Source: Escallonia rubra
Lineage: Eukaryota; Streptophyta; Magnoliopsida; Escalloniales; Escalloniaceae
Assembly (NCBI GenBank): GCA_033065855.1
Contig: JAVXUO010000485.1
Location: 1 to 64,000 of the forward strand
DNA: 64,000 bases
Direction: 5' to 3'
Of the stretch, positions 11,101 to 22,266 are shown piece by piece. The notes beneath the pieces were generated by a model, which saw only the letters and a program-made list of their open reading frames with translations, searched no databases and was not told where the DNA came from. The first letter of the stretch is position 1, and each line of letters opens with the position of its first letter. Made by a program: the position numbers and the translations under genes.

Positions 11101-11870
11101 TTTGAGATTTTTTTTGAAGCTAGTGTCATTTTGGTAATTCGCCGCTTGAGTGGGGTATTTTGGTATTTTTATTCTGTCAACTTTTTCGAACGTCTTTTTA
11201 CTCCGTAAATGTAAGCAAACCCTAGAGAAGGCTGGAAAGTTCCATTCCCTAGGAATTCGGTCCATTCCGAAGCCGGTTGCAATTTTTTGCCGAACGGGCT
11301 TTTAAGCGCTCGATCCGGACACCGGTTCGGGATTTTTTGTCAAAAAATCCGTAAAATGCTTTTTAGATCAAGGATGAACTCAGCAACCTTAAAATAGCAT
11401 CTTAAAGCACTTTTGAGATTTTTTCTGAAGCCAGGGGCATTTTGGTAATTCGCCGCCCGAGAGGGGTATTTTGGTAATTTTACGCTGTCAACTTTTTCGA
11501 ACGTCTTTTCAGTCCGTAAATGTAAACAAACCCTAGCGAAGTCTGGGAAGTTTCTTTCCCTAGGAATTTGGGCCATTCCGAAGCCTGTAGCAATTTTTTG
11601 CCAAACGGGCTTTTATGCGCTCGATCCGGACACTGGTTCGGAATTTTTTGTCAAAAAATCCGTAAAATTCTTTCTAGATCAAGGATGAACTCAGCAACCT
11701 TAAAATAACATCTTAACGCACTTTTGAGATTTTTCTTGATGCCAAGGGAATTTTGGGAATTCGCCTCCGGAGAGGGGTATTTATGTAATTTTACGCTGTC
11801 AACTTTTTCGAACGTCTTTTCAGTCCGTAAATGTAAGCAAACACTAGCGAAGGCTGATTTGAAGCCGATT
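8160..11870. repeat. 310-bp tandem repeat array, about 12 copies
   Basis: The landmark GGGAAGTTCCATTCCCTAGG and its variants recur near 8198, 8499, 8750, 9060, 9370, 9678, 9989, 10300, 10611, 10923, 11235 and 11545. The period is 308-312 bp except for the first two (301 and 251). Each unit also has GAACGGGCTTTTAAGCGCTC, CCGGACACCGGTTCGG and two GTATTTTGGTAATT-like motifs. Minus-strand frames of 60-135 codons recur in it, but the period is not divisible by three and no family is recognised, so they are treated as non-coding. Confidence 0.95.
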
Positions 11871-12396
11871 CGCGGGGCGTTGGGGTCATAATGAACCCCG
11901 GGCCATTTCGGTAATTTTCCGCTCATCGGTGGCTATTTTCCTTATTTTACATTACACAAATTTTTCGAATGACTTTTAGTTCAGGAAAGGGTGTGAGACA
12001 CCCGAAAAGTTATTTTAAAGAGCGAATTCAGGAAGATTAAAAGTCGTTTGACAAAAATATTCAGCTTTTCTGATGCCAGGGGGCATTTTGGTAATTCGCA
12101 CTCCTGAGAGGGGTATTTTCGTTATTTTGCCCCTTTCAGTTTTTCAAATGACTGCTTAGTCCAGAAATGTAAGCAACGCACCTGAAAGGTTGTTTTGAAG
12201 CTGATTTGGGGCGTTAGGGTGATAATGAACCTCCAGGGGCATTTCGGTAATTTGCCGCTCATCGGGGGTATTTTGGTAATTTTACATTATCCAATTTTCC
12301 AACAATTACGTTTAAATAATTTTTATTCTTCTTTTATTTAATTCTATGACTTGTTGAGAATGATATAATTTTTTTTTTTTAGATTTCAGTATAAAT
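11871..12396 (+). other. array-to-gene transition with splice acceptor
   Basis: This segment carries the GGGGCGTTGGGGTCATAATG and GCCGCTCATCGG motifs. It recurs at about 14,965-15,515 upstream of the second transposase copy and, partly, inverted at 22,610-22,840. It ends in a T tract, an AG, and the leader ATTTCAGTATAAAT before the ATG. That tract and AG form the probable acceptor of a 5'UTR intron. Confidence 0.7.
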
Positions 12397-13788
12397 ATGG
12401 ATGCAATTGGAAGAAGCAATTATTGTGAAGGTTCTGATCCACCTTACTTGGGTCAAGTTTTTCAAACACTGGACGAAGTTAAAGCATACTATAGAGCATA
12501 TTCGAAAACGATGGATTTCGGTATTAGAACTAAGACGACTAGAAAACGGGTGAATACAGATCAAATTTGTGCAAGACTATTTGAGTGTCATAGAGGAGCA
12601 CCGCATGTACTCCCGGTCTTTCATATCAGTGACGAAGGGACAACAAGACAAAGAAAACGGGACACATTTCCGGGTACCGGCTGCAAGGCCCATGTGTATG
12701 CAGTACACCGGAAAAATGAAAACCAATTGGTTGTGACGGGAGTGGAGTGGAGTCATAATCATCAGGTTATGACCCCTAGTAAGATTGGTCAAATTAGCGC
12801 GGCTCACAGACAGCTGATCTTTACAATGCCCGGGGCTAAAATTCCATCTTCTAAGATGATGGGAGTTTTCTCAAGCCAGGCCGGGGGGATTGACAGGTTG
12901 AGTTTCAACGAAGTACACCTTCGAAATGAACTTCGTTCTCAGAAGAGAGAGTCCTTCGGTAGGAGTGATTCTCAAGCTACACTTGATCTCTTCAAGTGCC
13001 TTCAGAGTGAGAATTCTGAATTTTTCTACAGTCTCCAACTGGATGATGAGAACCGCATTAGTACTATATTTTGGGCGGACCCCTGTTCTAGAGCTGCTTA
13101 CCAAAATTTTGGGGATGTTGTGACGTTTGACACCACATACCGCACCAATAAGTACTCTATGCCTTTTGCTCCGTTCACCAGGGTGAACCACCACTATCAG
13201 TCAATCTCGTTTGGCTTTGCCCTGCTTAGGGATGAGACGGATGAGTCATTTACGTGGTTATTTGAAACGTGGCTTCAAGCAATGTATCATATTCCTCCAA
13301 AGACCATCATCACCGACCAAGATCTGGCAATGAAAAATGTAATCGCTAAGGTCCTTCCAGATACTGACCATGGACTGTGCACGTGGCACATAAGCAACAA
13401 ATATCCCGAACGGCTTCACAATGTATATGCAAACCATCCGGAATTCAAGACTGACTTTAATACATGTGTGAAGAAATCGTTGACGGTAGACGTGTTCGAG
13501 GAGAGGTGGGCCACGTTAATGGATGACTACTATTTGCACAGTCATGCCTGGTTACAATCGTTGTATGCGATCAAGACACAGTGGGTCGGTGCCTACACCA
13601 AGAAGTTTTTTACAGCCGGAATGACTACGACCTTGAGAAGCGAAGCTATGAATTCATTCTTTGATGGTTACGTAAGCCAGTCTTCAAGTATAGTGGAGTT
13701 CGTACTAGAGATGCAGAAAGCCGTTGATAGGCAATTGTACCGTGAGAGAGAAGCCGACGCGGCTACAGTAAACCACCTGAAAGGCTAA
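12397..13788 (+). CDS. FAR1-type MULE transposase, copy 1 (C-terminally truncated)
   Basis: This open frame of 463 codons encodes a FAR1/FHY3-like Mutator transposase. A FAR1 DNA-binding zinc domain occupies about residues 22-125, with likely ligands C64, C96, H120 and H122. The MULE transposase domain lies at about 235-340. Likely catalytic acidic residues are D245 (TFDTTY), D307 (IITDQD) and E416 (RSEAMNS), and a CTWH motif is at 328-331. The frame leaves the family after about residue 458, where the sequence joins repeat-array DNA, so the SWIM zinc finger and C-terminus are missing. Compared with copy 2 it also lacks 18 bp between two AAATT repeats, in frame. The start is the first ATG after the predicted acceptor. 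Whether the truncated protein is made is unknown. Confidence 0.85.
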   Translation: MDAIGRSNYCEGSDPPYLGQVFQTLDEVKAYYRAYSKTMDFGIRTKTTRKRVNTDQICARLFECHRGAPHVLPVFHISDEGTTRQRKRDTFPGTGCKAHVYAVHRKNENQLVVTGVEWSHNHQVMTPSKIGQISAAHRQLIFTMPGAKIPSSKMMGVFSSQAGGIDRLSFNEVHLRNELRSQKRESFGRSDSQATLDLFKCLQSENSEFFYSLQLDDENRISTIFWADPCSRAAYQNFGDVVTFDTTYRTNKYSMPFAPFTRVNHHYQSISFGFALLRDETDESFTWLFETWLQAMYHIPPKTIITDQDLAMKNVIAKVLPDTDHGLCTWHISNKYPERLHNVYANHPEFKTDFNTCVKKSLTVDVFEERWATLMDDYYLHSHAWLQSLYAIKTQWVGAYTKKFFTAGMTTTLRSEAMNSFFDGYVSQSSSIVEFVLEMQKAVDRQLYREREADAATVNHLKG

Positions 13789-14965
13789 TTTGAAGCCGAT
13801 TCGCGGGGAGTTGGGGTTGCTAAAGGTGAAAACTTAATTAGATAGTTTTTCACAAATTTATAAAAAATAGCTAGAGCTAGATTTTGCGAAAGTGCAAAAA
13901 AGAGACCCTGGTTATTTCTAAAAGATACGTATCAGGTAAAAATTTCAGATTTTTCCAAAGACTGGAAAGGGGTTAACTGATACGCGCAACCTTGTAACTT
14001 CGCAGTGTAATTTAAAATATCAAGCTAGCGCGATTTCGCGCGAAACTTTTTTGAGAACCCTAGGATGTTGGGAAGTTCCATTCCCTAAGAATTCGGGCCA
14101 TTCTGAACCTGGTAGCTATTTTTTGCCCAACGGGCTTTTAAGCGCTCGTTCCGGATTCGGGTTCGGGAATTTTGGACGAAAAATCCGTAACATACTTTTT
14201 AGATCGAGTATAAACTCAGAGAGCTTAAAATAGTAACTTAAAGCACTTTTGATATTTTTCCTGATGCCATGGGCATTTTGTTAATTCGCCGCCCGAGAGG
14301 GGTAGTTTGGTAATTTTATGGTGTCAACTTTTCAAATGACTTTTCAGTCCGTAAATGTAAGCAAAGCACCTGAAAGGCTGATTTGAAGCAGATTCGCGGG
14401 GCGTTGGGGTCGCTAAAGGTGAAAACTTAATTAGACAGTTTTTCGCGAATTTATAAAAAATAGCTAGAGCTAGATTTTGCGAAAGTGCAAAAAAGAGACC
14501 CTAGTTATTTCTAAAAGATACGTATCAGGTAAAAATTTAAGATTTTTCCAAATATTGGAAAGAGGTTAACTGGAATGCGCAACCTTGTAACTTCGCAGTG
14601 TAATTTAAAATATCAAGCTAGTGCGATTTCGCGCGAAACTTTTGAGAACCCTAGGATGTTGGGAAGTTCCATTCCCCAGGAATTCGGGCCATTCCGAAGC
14701 CGGTAGCAATTTTTTGCCGAACGGGCTTTTAAACGCTCGATCCGAACACCGGTTCGGGATTTTTGGACGAAAAATCCGTAAAATACTTTTTAGATCAAGA
14801 ATGAACTCAGGAAGCTTAAAATAGCATCGTAAAGCACTTTTGAGATTTTTCCTGATGCCAGGGGCATTTTGGTAATTCGCTGCCCGAGAGGTGTATTTTG
14901 GTAATTTTACGGTGTCAACTTTTTCAAACGACTTTTCAGTCCGTAAATGTAAGCATACCACCTGA
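13772..14965. repeat. 593-bp repeat units, left arm (two copies)
   Basis: Units begin with CACCTGAAAGGCT near 13772, 14367 and 14955, a period of about 590 bp. Each is a 310-bp-type unit plus an extra segment of about 280 bp containing AGCTAGAGCTAGATTTTGCG and the palindromic GCGCGATTTCGCGC. The same unit forms the inverted right-arm array. Confidence 0.9.
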
Positions 14966-15515
14966 AAGGCTGATTTGAAGCCGATTCGCGGGGCGTTGGG
15001 GTCATAATGAACCCCGGGCCATTTCGGTAATTTGCCGCTCATCGGGGGCTGTTTTCCTAATTTTACATTACACAAATTTTCCGAATGACTTTTAGTGCAG
15101 GGTAGGGTGTGGGACACCCGAAAAATTATTTTAAAGTTGTGACTTCGAGGAGCTTAAAAGTCGTTTGGAAAAACTATTCAGCTTTTCTGATGCCATGGGG
15201 TATTTTGCTAATTCGCATTCCCGAGAGGGGTATTTTCGTTATTTTGCCCCTTTCAGTTTTTCAAATGACTGCTTAGTCCAGAAATGTAAGCAAAGCACCT
15301 GAAAGGTTGTTTTGAAGCTGATTTGGGGCGTTAGGGTGATAATGAACCCCCGGGGGCATTTCGGTAATTTGCCGCTCATCGGGGGCTATTTTGGTAATTT
15401 TACATTATTCAAATTTTCCAACAATTACGTTTAAATAATTTTTATTCTTCTTTTATTTAATTCTATGACTTGTTGAGAATGATATAATTTTTATTTTATA
15501 GATTTCAGTATAAAT
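14966..15515 (+). other. duplicated leader and acceptor region of transposase copy 2
   Basis: The sequence closely repeats 11,871-12,396, including the TTGTTGAGAATGATATAATT stretch, the T-rich tract and the AG before ATTTCAGTATAAATATGG. The duplication therefore included the 3' end of the presumed 5'UTR intron as well as the coding region. Confidence 0.75.
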
Positions 15516-18126
15516 ATGGATGCAACTGGAGGAAGCAATTTTTGTGAAGGTTCTGATCCACCTTACTTGGGTCAAGTTTTTCAAACACTGGACGAAGTTG
15601 AAGCATACTACAGAGCATATTCGAAAACGATGGATTTCGGTATTAGAACTAAGACGACTAGAAAACGGGTGAATACAGATCAAATTTGTGCAAGACTATT
15701 TGAGTGTCATAGAGGAGCACCGCATGTACCCCCGGTCATTCAGATCAGTGACGAAGGGACAACAAGACAAAGAAAACGCGGCACATTTCCAGGTACCGGC
15801 TGCAAGGCCCATGTGTATGCAGTACACCGGAAAAATGAAAACCATTGGGTTGTGACGGGAGTGGAGTTGAGTCATAATCATCAGTTGATGACCCCTAGTA
15901 AGATTGGTCAAATTCATCAACACCGAGAAATTAGCGCGGCACACAGACAACTGATTTTTACAATGGCCGAGGCTAAAATTCCACCTTCTAAGATGATGGG
16001 GGTTTTCTCAAGCCAGGCTGGGGGGATTGACAAGTTGAGTTTCAACGAAATAGACCTTCGAAATGAACTTCGTGCTCAGAAGAGAGAGTCTTTCGGTAGG
16101 AATGATTCTCAAGCTACACTTGATCTCTTCAGGTGCCTTTAGAGTGAGAATTCTGGATTTTTCTACAGTCTCCAACTGGATGATGAGAACCGCATTAGTA
16201 CTATATTTTGGGCGAACCCCCGTTCTAGAGCTACTTACCAAAATTTTGGGGATGTTGTGTCATTTGACACCACATACCGCACCAATAAGTACTCTATGCC
16301 TTTTGCTCCGTTCAGCGGGGTGAACCACCACTATCAGTCAATCTCGTTTGGCTTTGCCCTGCTTAGGGATGAGACGGAGGAGTCATTTACGTGGTTATTT
16401 GAAACGTGGCTTCAAGTAATGTATCATATTCCTCCAAAGACCATCATCACCGACCAAGATCTGGCAATGAAAAATGCAATCGCTAAGGTCCTTCCAGATA
16501 CTCACCATGGCCTGTGCACGTGGCACATAAGCAACAAATATCCCGAACGGCTTCACCATGTATATGCAAACCATCCAGAATTCAAGACTGACTTTAATAC
16601 ATGTGTGAGGAAATCGTTGACGGTAGACGTGTTCGAGTAGAGGTGGGCCACGTTAATGGATGACTACTATTTGCACAATCATGACTGGTTACAATCGTAG
16701 TATGCGATCAAGACACAGTGGGTCGGTGCCTACACCAAGAAGTTTTTTGCAGCCGGAATGACTACGACCTCGAGAAGCGAAGCTATGAATTCATTCTTTG
16801 ATGGGTACGTAAGCCAGTCTTCAAGTATAGTTCGTACTAGAGATGCAGAAAGCCGTTGATAGGCAATTGTACCGTGAGAGAGAAGCCGGCGCGGCTACAG
16901 TTTACAAAGAAAGAGCCATACTACTCTTTTCATCTTTGGAGGTTCATGCGGCTCAAGTCTATACCAAGGAAATGTTTAGACAATTTCAAAATGAACTACT
17001 AAAGTCGAATCAATATGGCATGACAAAGTTGCACGAGTATTCCACCAGAGATCTCAAGGTTTATGCTTTGAAAAACGTGACGAATTTTGCCAATCCGTTC
17101 TCTTCGTCGAATCCGAAGAACAGAAGACATTTTACTGTGGCTAAAGGTATGGAGACCGGGTTGGGAAATGGCACCTGTCAATTAGTTGAGCATAAATGTA
17201 TACTTTGTCGACATGCGTTGAGGGTTTTGAGCTCCAAGAATGCTCGTGAAATCCCTCCACAGTATATCAAATCAATATGGCATAAATGTATAAATGTATA
17301 TCGAATCAATTATACTTTGTCGACATGCGTTGAGGGTTTTGAGCTCCAAGAATGCTCGTGAAATCCCTCCAAGGAAATGTTTAGACAATTTCAAAATGAA
17401 CTACTAAAGTCGAATCAATATGGCATGACAAAGTTGCACGAGTATTCCACCAGAGATCTCAAGGTTTGTGCTTTGACAAACGTGACGAATTTCGCCAATC
17501 CGTGCTCTTCATCGACTCCGAGGAACAGAAGACATTTTACCGTGGCTAAATGTATGGACACCGGGTTGGTAAATTGCAATTGTCAATTGTTTGAGCATAA
17601 AGGTATACTTTGTCGACACGCGTTGAGGGTTTTGAGCTCCAAGAATGCTCGTGAAATCCCTCCACAGTATATCTTGGAACGGTGGACGAAGGAAGCCAAT
17701 AGAGTCCACGGTCACATTCCTTACATGCCCAATGTTTCGGTCGATTTCGAGCAATCCGAGCCGCTCCGAGATAATCACCTTTGTAACATCATGCACGGTT
17801 TATCATTGGATGCAGCGTCAACATTTGATGGGTACAGGTATCAAGTTGAAGCAGCCGCACGGGATAAGGCTAAGCTTGTGGAGTTTAGGATGGCTGATCC
17901 AGAAAGACGGGACACTCTGACTACTCGGACGACTCCAGCCGGTAGATTCAATCGAGCCAAACAGCCAGTCATTGACGGCACTAGCATGCAAGGTGAGGAG
18001 GACGACATTTATGATCCAATTATTTCTCAAACAAAAGGGCGAAAACGAGCAATACGTATGAAGAATCTGATTGAAGAAGCAACGGGTCAAAAAAATTACG
18101 AAAGTGTGCGTTGTGTAATAAGATGA
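15516..18126 (+). pseudogene. FAR1-type MULE transposase, copy 2 (nonsense and frameshift lesions)
   Basis: This copy extends past the truncation point of copy 1 and includes the C-terminal region with a SWIM zinc finger (CNCQLFEHKGILCRH, from about 17575). Relative to copy 1 it has in-frame stops at 16140-16142 (Gln to TAG), 16638-16640 (Glu to TAG) and 16698-16700 (Leu to TAG), and a 5-nt deletion at 16830/16831. It also contains an internal partial duplication of the SWIM region. Nucleotide identity to copy 1 is high, implying a recent duplication. Beyond 18126 the DNA can still encode an acidic tail in another frame up to about 18214. No full-length product is possible. Confidence 0.9.
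16966..17673 (+). repeat. internal partial duplication in transposase copy 2
   Basis: A segment of about 300 bp starting AAGGAAATGTTTAGACAATT occurs at 16966-17265 and again at 17371-17673. A shorter scrambled repeat of its end lies between them. The first duplicate has lost the first SWIM cysteine (NGTC where the second reads NCNC), while the second retains the whole CxC...CxH pattern. Confidence 0.9.
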
Positions 18127-18328
18127 CTAATCATGACAAGAGAAACCATTATAAAGTGTTAGGTATCGAACCTGGCAGTATGGTCGAGGAGGACGATGAT
18201 GATGAAGAGTGTTAGGGTTAATGTTTCAGTTGTATAACGAATAACTTTTATAATGTTTAAATTTGTGATTTGGTTTGTTGAATCTTTAATTTGTGATTTG
18301 GTTTGTGGATTATTGATATTTTTGGAAG

Positions 18329-19390
18329 GGCCTATTCGTGCCGTCAATACTTCCGACAAATCTTGTAAATTTTTTTGTTCATTGCACCTCAGGCACGCTA
18401 GTTAGCCCATTTGTAAGAATTTTGGCGAAAAACGAGACACGTTATTTGTTGGGTTTGTGTATGAAAGGCCTATTCGGGCACACTTTATGGCCCAATTCAT
18501 AGCTTCCAAAAAATCTCGTAATTTTTTTTGTCACTTTTTTTTCGCTCATTGCACCTCAGGCACGCTAGTTAGCCCATTCGTAAGAATTTATGAGAAAAAC
18601 GAGACACGTTATTTTTTGGGTTTTCTTATGAAAGGTCTATTCGGGTACACTTTAGGGCCCAATTCATAGCTTCCGAAAAATCTTGTAATTTTTTTTTGTC
18701 ACTTTTTTTCGCTCATTGCACCTTAGGCATGCTAGTTAGCCCATTCGTAAGAATTTTGGCGAAAAACGAGACATGTTATTTTTTGGGTTTTCCTATGAAA
18801 GGCCTATTCGGGCACACTTTAGGGCCCAATTCATAGCTTCCGAAAAATCTTGTAATTTTTTTTGTCACTTTTTTTCGCTCATTGCACCTCAGGCACGCTA
18901 GTTAGCCCATTCGTAAGAATTTCGGCGAAAAACGAGACACGTTATTTTTTGGGTTTTCCTATAAAATGCCTATTCGAGCACACTTTAGGGCCCAATTTAT
19001 AGTTTCCGAAAAATCTTGTAATTTTTTTGTCACTTTTTTTTCACTCATTGCACTTCAGGCACGCTAGTTAGCCCATTCGTAAGAATTTTGGCGAAAAACG
19101 AGACACGTTATTTTTTGGGTTTTCCTATGAAAGGCCTATTCGCGCACACTTTATCGCCCAATTCATAACTTCCGAAAAATCTTGTAATTTTTTTTGTCAT
19201 TTCTTTTTTGCTCATTGCCCCTTATGCACGCTAATAGGCCATTTATATGAATTTCGGCGAAAATCGAGACAAATAATTTTTTTGGTTTTCCTATAATGTA
19301 TTAATATTCGCGCACACTTTATCGCCAAATTCATAGCTTGCGAAAAATTATGTACATTTTTTTAAGGGGTTCTTTGCTCATTGCACCTTA
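18329..19390. repeat. 167-bp satellite-like tandem array
   Basis: Units beginning GGCCTATTCGGGCACACTTT lie near 18329, 18467, 18634, 18801, 18967, 19133 and 19302. Periods are 138, then 167, 167, 166, 166 and 169 bp. Each unit contains GCTCATTGCACCTCAGGCAC, GCTAGTTAGCCCATTCGTAA and CGAAAAACGAGACACG. The array fills the gap between the 3' ends of the convergent transposase and PMD-Ulp1 genes. Confidence 0.95.
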
Positions 19391-19396
19391 GCCACT

Positions 19397-22266
19397 CTAG
19401 TTAGGATAATGGTAATGAAGGCGTCTAGCTTCATTCTTTTTCAGCTCCCAGGCTATCCTATACCTAAACGTCAAGGCAGCCTTCCTAGTCCACGACGTAT
19501 ATTTGAGCACCTCCGAGCGAGCAATGTAGTCCATGTACTTGAGGACGTAAATCCCGCAATCGTGACTGTTATATTGCTTTGGTCGGTCTTGTATCATCAC
19601 GACCGTCCAAGGCTCTACCGTCGAATTCCTGGTGATGGATTCCCCCGAATAATCTCGGCACGCTAGCGAGAAGATAGTAGTCTGCATCCAACAATAAAAA
19701 AGGTCATCAAGCCTATGTTACAATAAGAATATACTATGAGCCAAGGTCAACCGATAAAAACTAACCACTGCAGTGATGTACTCGCTGTATATCTGTGCCA
19801 GCGACCGCCCAGGAGAGTCCTCCCTTAGGCTATCGTATATGTTGACCGCTCTGTTCGCTGGATGGAGAACTAATAGGAACCAGTGGTGTTCATGATGGCA
19901 AGGTATCATGATAAGGTTCGCATGAGCAGCGTGACATTGATAGTCTGCGTTCAACAGGGCTAACACGTTTCCAGCTGGTTTCCACTTACCCATGCCTGCC
20001 CCTCGCCTCCTCCATTCTGTGAACTCCCTCATGCTGGTCACCATTAATGTGACAAGATAAGTGGGATACATGTTAAGCTTCAAATCTTCGCACTGGTTAT
20101 AACGTAGCTCTCTAATCCGGAGCAGATCTATATAAGCGTTCATGACAAAATTTGAAATATATGTCTCCGGTGCCAACATTCTCACATCCTCGTGACTTAG
20201 AAATGTTTCAAGAGGAAAGTCTGAGGTATCGACAGGCTCAGGCTCGAAGTAGTGCCGGTCGATCCAATCTCGCTTCCACTGATTCAATGGCTTTGTTGCT
20301 TGTCCTTTATCCGACCGGATGCTTGGGCGCGAGGCCTGGATTCCTACTTGGGTCACCTGACTCTGGCACTGAGAGTCGTACATGTCAGGAGGCAAGCGAC
20401 TAGAAGGCTCCCAAAATTCCTTCTTGGGTAAAGACGAGTCAGGAGGCAAGCGACTAGACAGCTCCCACACCACACTCTGGGGCACAGAGTCGTACGCATT
20501 AGGAGGCAAGCGACTAGACGGCTCCCACACCTGACTCTGGGGCTGAGAGCCGTTACGCGTCAGGAGGCAAGCGACTAGACAACTCCCCTTGGTAACCCCG
20601 GTACGCAAGACTAAAGTTGTGAAGATCAGTCTTGTACCTCTCAATGGAGCTCTTGAGACTGTCAGGCGCATGCGCGACATACCAGTCAAACCGCTCGAGC
20701 TGCTTGAACTCCTCAGTGCCCTGGTCAACCTAAAAAACATGCATAGAAAAATCACCGTCATCATTTCAGGCATGGTCGAGAAGGTGCGCAAATAAATATT
20801 GAAACAACACTAGGTTGACTTACAATGCTCAATGCCCAGAACTGGTCATAGACCTCACGTGGCGCGTACGATGTCTTCCTCACTTGGGAAGGGCGATTCA
20901 CCCTCGTGCGCGTCACCTTGAGAAACCATTGCAGGTACTCCTCAGTACTGGTGCCGTCGTCCTTGAGCGATACAAGGCTACCATACGTTTCTTGCCAAGT
21001 ATTCCACTGTTGCACCTCGTCGCTCAGCAAATTCAAGGCATCAGGCACCTCAAAATTCGGACCTCGACCGCTCCTGTATGGCCGCATGTCTACAGCGGGT
21101 TTTGGTATCCCTTGTAGACAGCCAGCTTGTTTCATAGCTCGATCGGGCATCTGAAACTCACATACTTCGAAATGAATAAGTGGCACCCGAACCAAACCTG
21201 CCAGCACGTACGACACCGGAAGTTGCCAACACGACTCATCCAACCGATGCATCACCTTCCCATATGGCTGCCACGTCACCTGGGATGCATCCATCATATC
21301 TAGTTCCCCCCGATAGAACATTAGATGGTGGTGAGGGTCTACCCGTCTCCTCCGTTTGGTCGTAGGCCCCCAGGCCCACACCCTAGGCCACGTCTCATCG
21401 AAATCAGCTACGGGCTGTGGACGACCCGTGGGTAGCCTCTCGTAAGACCAAACCTGTGAATGCAAACATTATATGGAATTAGTTATTAATCACGAATATA
21501 TTGACACGTCAACCAAGAATATAAATGCTCAAACCTGTAACAGAGTGATGCAGGCGGCAATGGACTTGGCACCCTTTCTCGTAGCTTTGTGCAATGCTCG
21601 ATATAGGTGCGCAAGGACAGCTGAACCCCACGAATACGAGTATACCTCCTCAAGATCCTCCAAGAACACCAAATACTTCGGATGCACCGTGTTTGTTTTT
21701 TACGTCGGAAGTAATATAGATCCAATAATATACAAAAGGAATGCCTTCGTATACATAGAAAAATCATGAGGAGTGTATTCATCCGGTAGCTCGCCGTACT
21801 GCTCTCTCAGCCATTTAAGTTTTATGCCGTTGGTTGTAAGAGCTTCCCTCGGAATTCCCGGAAAATACTGCCTAGCCATCTTCGCTATGGATGCAGACGT
21901 TTTACTCGAAGTAATGGGTCTACCGTGACATGGGATTCCAAGTATAAATCCAACGTCCTCTAATGTAATAGTCATTTCACCAAACCGGAAGTGAAATGAG
22001 TTCGTCTCGCCCCTCCATCGTTCAACTAGAGCAGATATAAGGCAATCGTCGTGCCGAGACCAAATCCCGCAATCGGTGAACACCGTCAAATTTTGACTGT
22101 GTAATAGTTGTATTTGTTCCTCGTTCAGTACCCACTCGTCGAGGTGACTTGTGCTTTGAAATGTTTCCAAAACACCCCTATCGACACCGTCAAATACGTG
22201 CCTCGCGACGTGGTCATCGTCATCGTATAGGATTGATGTATCATGAGGTCCAGGGTTGAAATCCAT
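19397..22266 (-). pseudogene. plant mobile domain (PMD) plus Ulp1-like cysteine protease gene
   Basis: Four exons are inferred, reading leftward: 22266-21535, 21453-20824, 20729-19766 and 19681-19397. Exons 1-2 give a PMD (MAIN-like) domain with RWRGETNSF and FGEMTITLEDVGFILG. Exons 3-4 give a C48/Ulp1 peptidase with the expected active-site set: His in HEHHW, Asp in NIYDSL, Gln in PKQYNS and Cys in HDCGIYV (codon 19556-19558). Two lesions break it: an in-frame TAA at 21700-21702 and a 1-nt insertion near 20552 in a repeat region. The donor of exon 3 is uncertain because another GT lies at about 19730. PMD proteins and Ulp1-like proteases are both known passengers of plant transposons. The gene lies between the MULE arms and converges on the transposase. 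Confidence 0.85.
20345..20590 (-). repeat. 60-bp (20-residue) coding tandem repeat in the PMD-Ulp1 linker
   Basis: Four units encode variants of SSRLPPDAYDSxPQSxVWE between the PMD and protease parts. The nucleotide period is 60 bp and so keeps frame. The most upstream unit carries the extra A that shifts the frame, and one unit has a diverged, lysine-containing end. Confidence 0.85.

Noticed and set aside
8304..11926. Repeated minus-strand open frames (60-135 codons) across the 310-bp array
   Set aside because: They exist because the unit lacks stops in some frames. The period is not a multiple of three, the peptides match no family, and the same DNA appears in non-coding positions of the right arm.
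19409..21365. Plus-strand frames opposite the PMD-Ulp1 gene
   Set aside because: They are antisense shadows; the minus strand has the conserved domains and splice sites.
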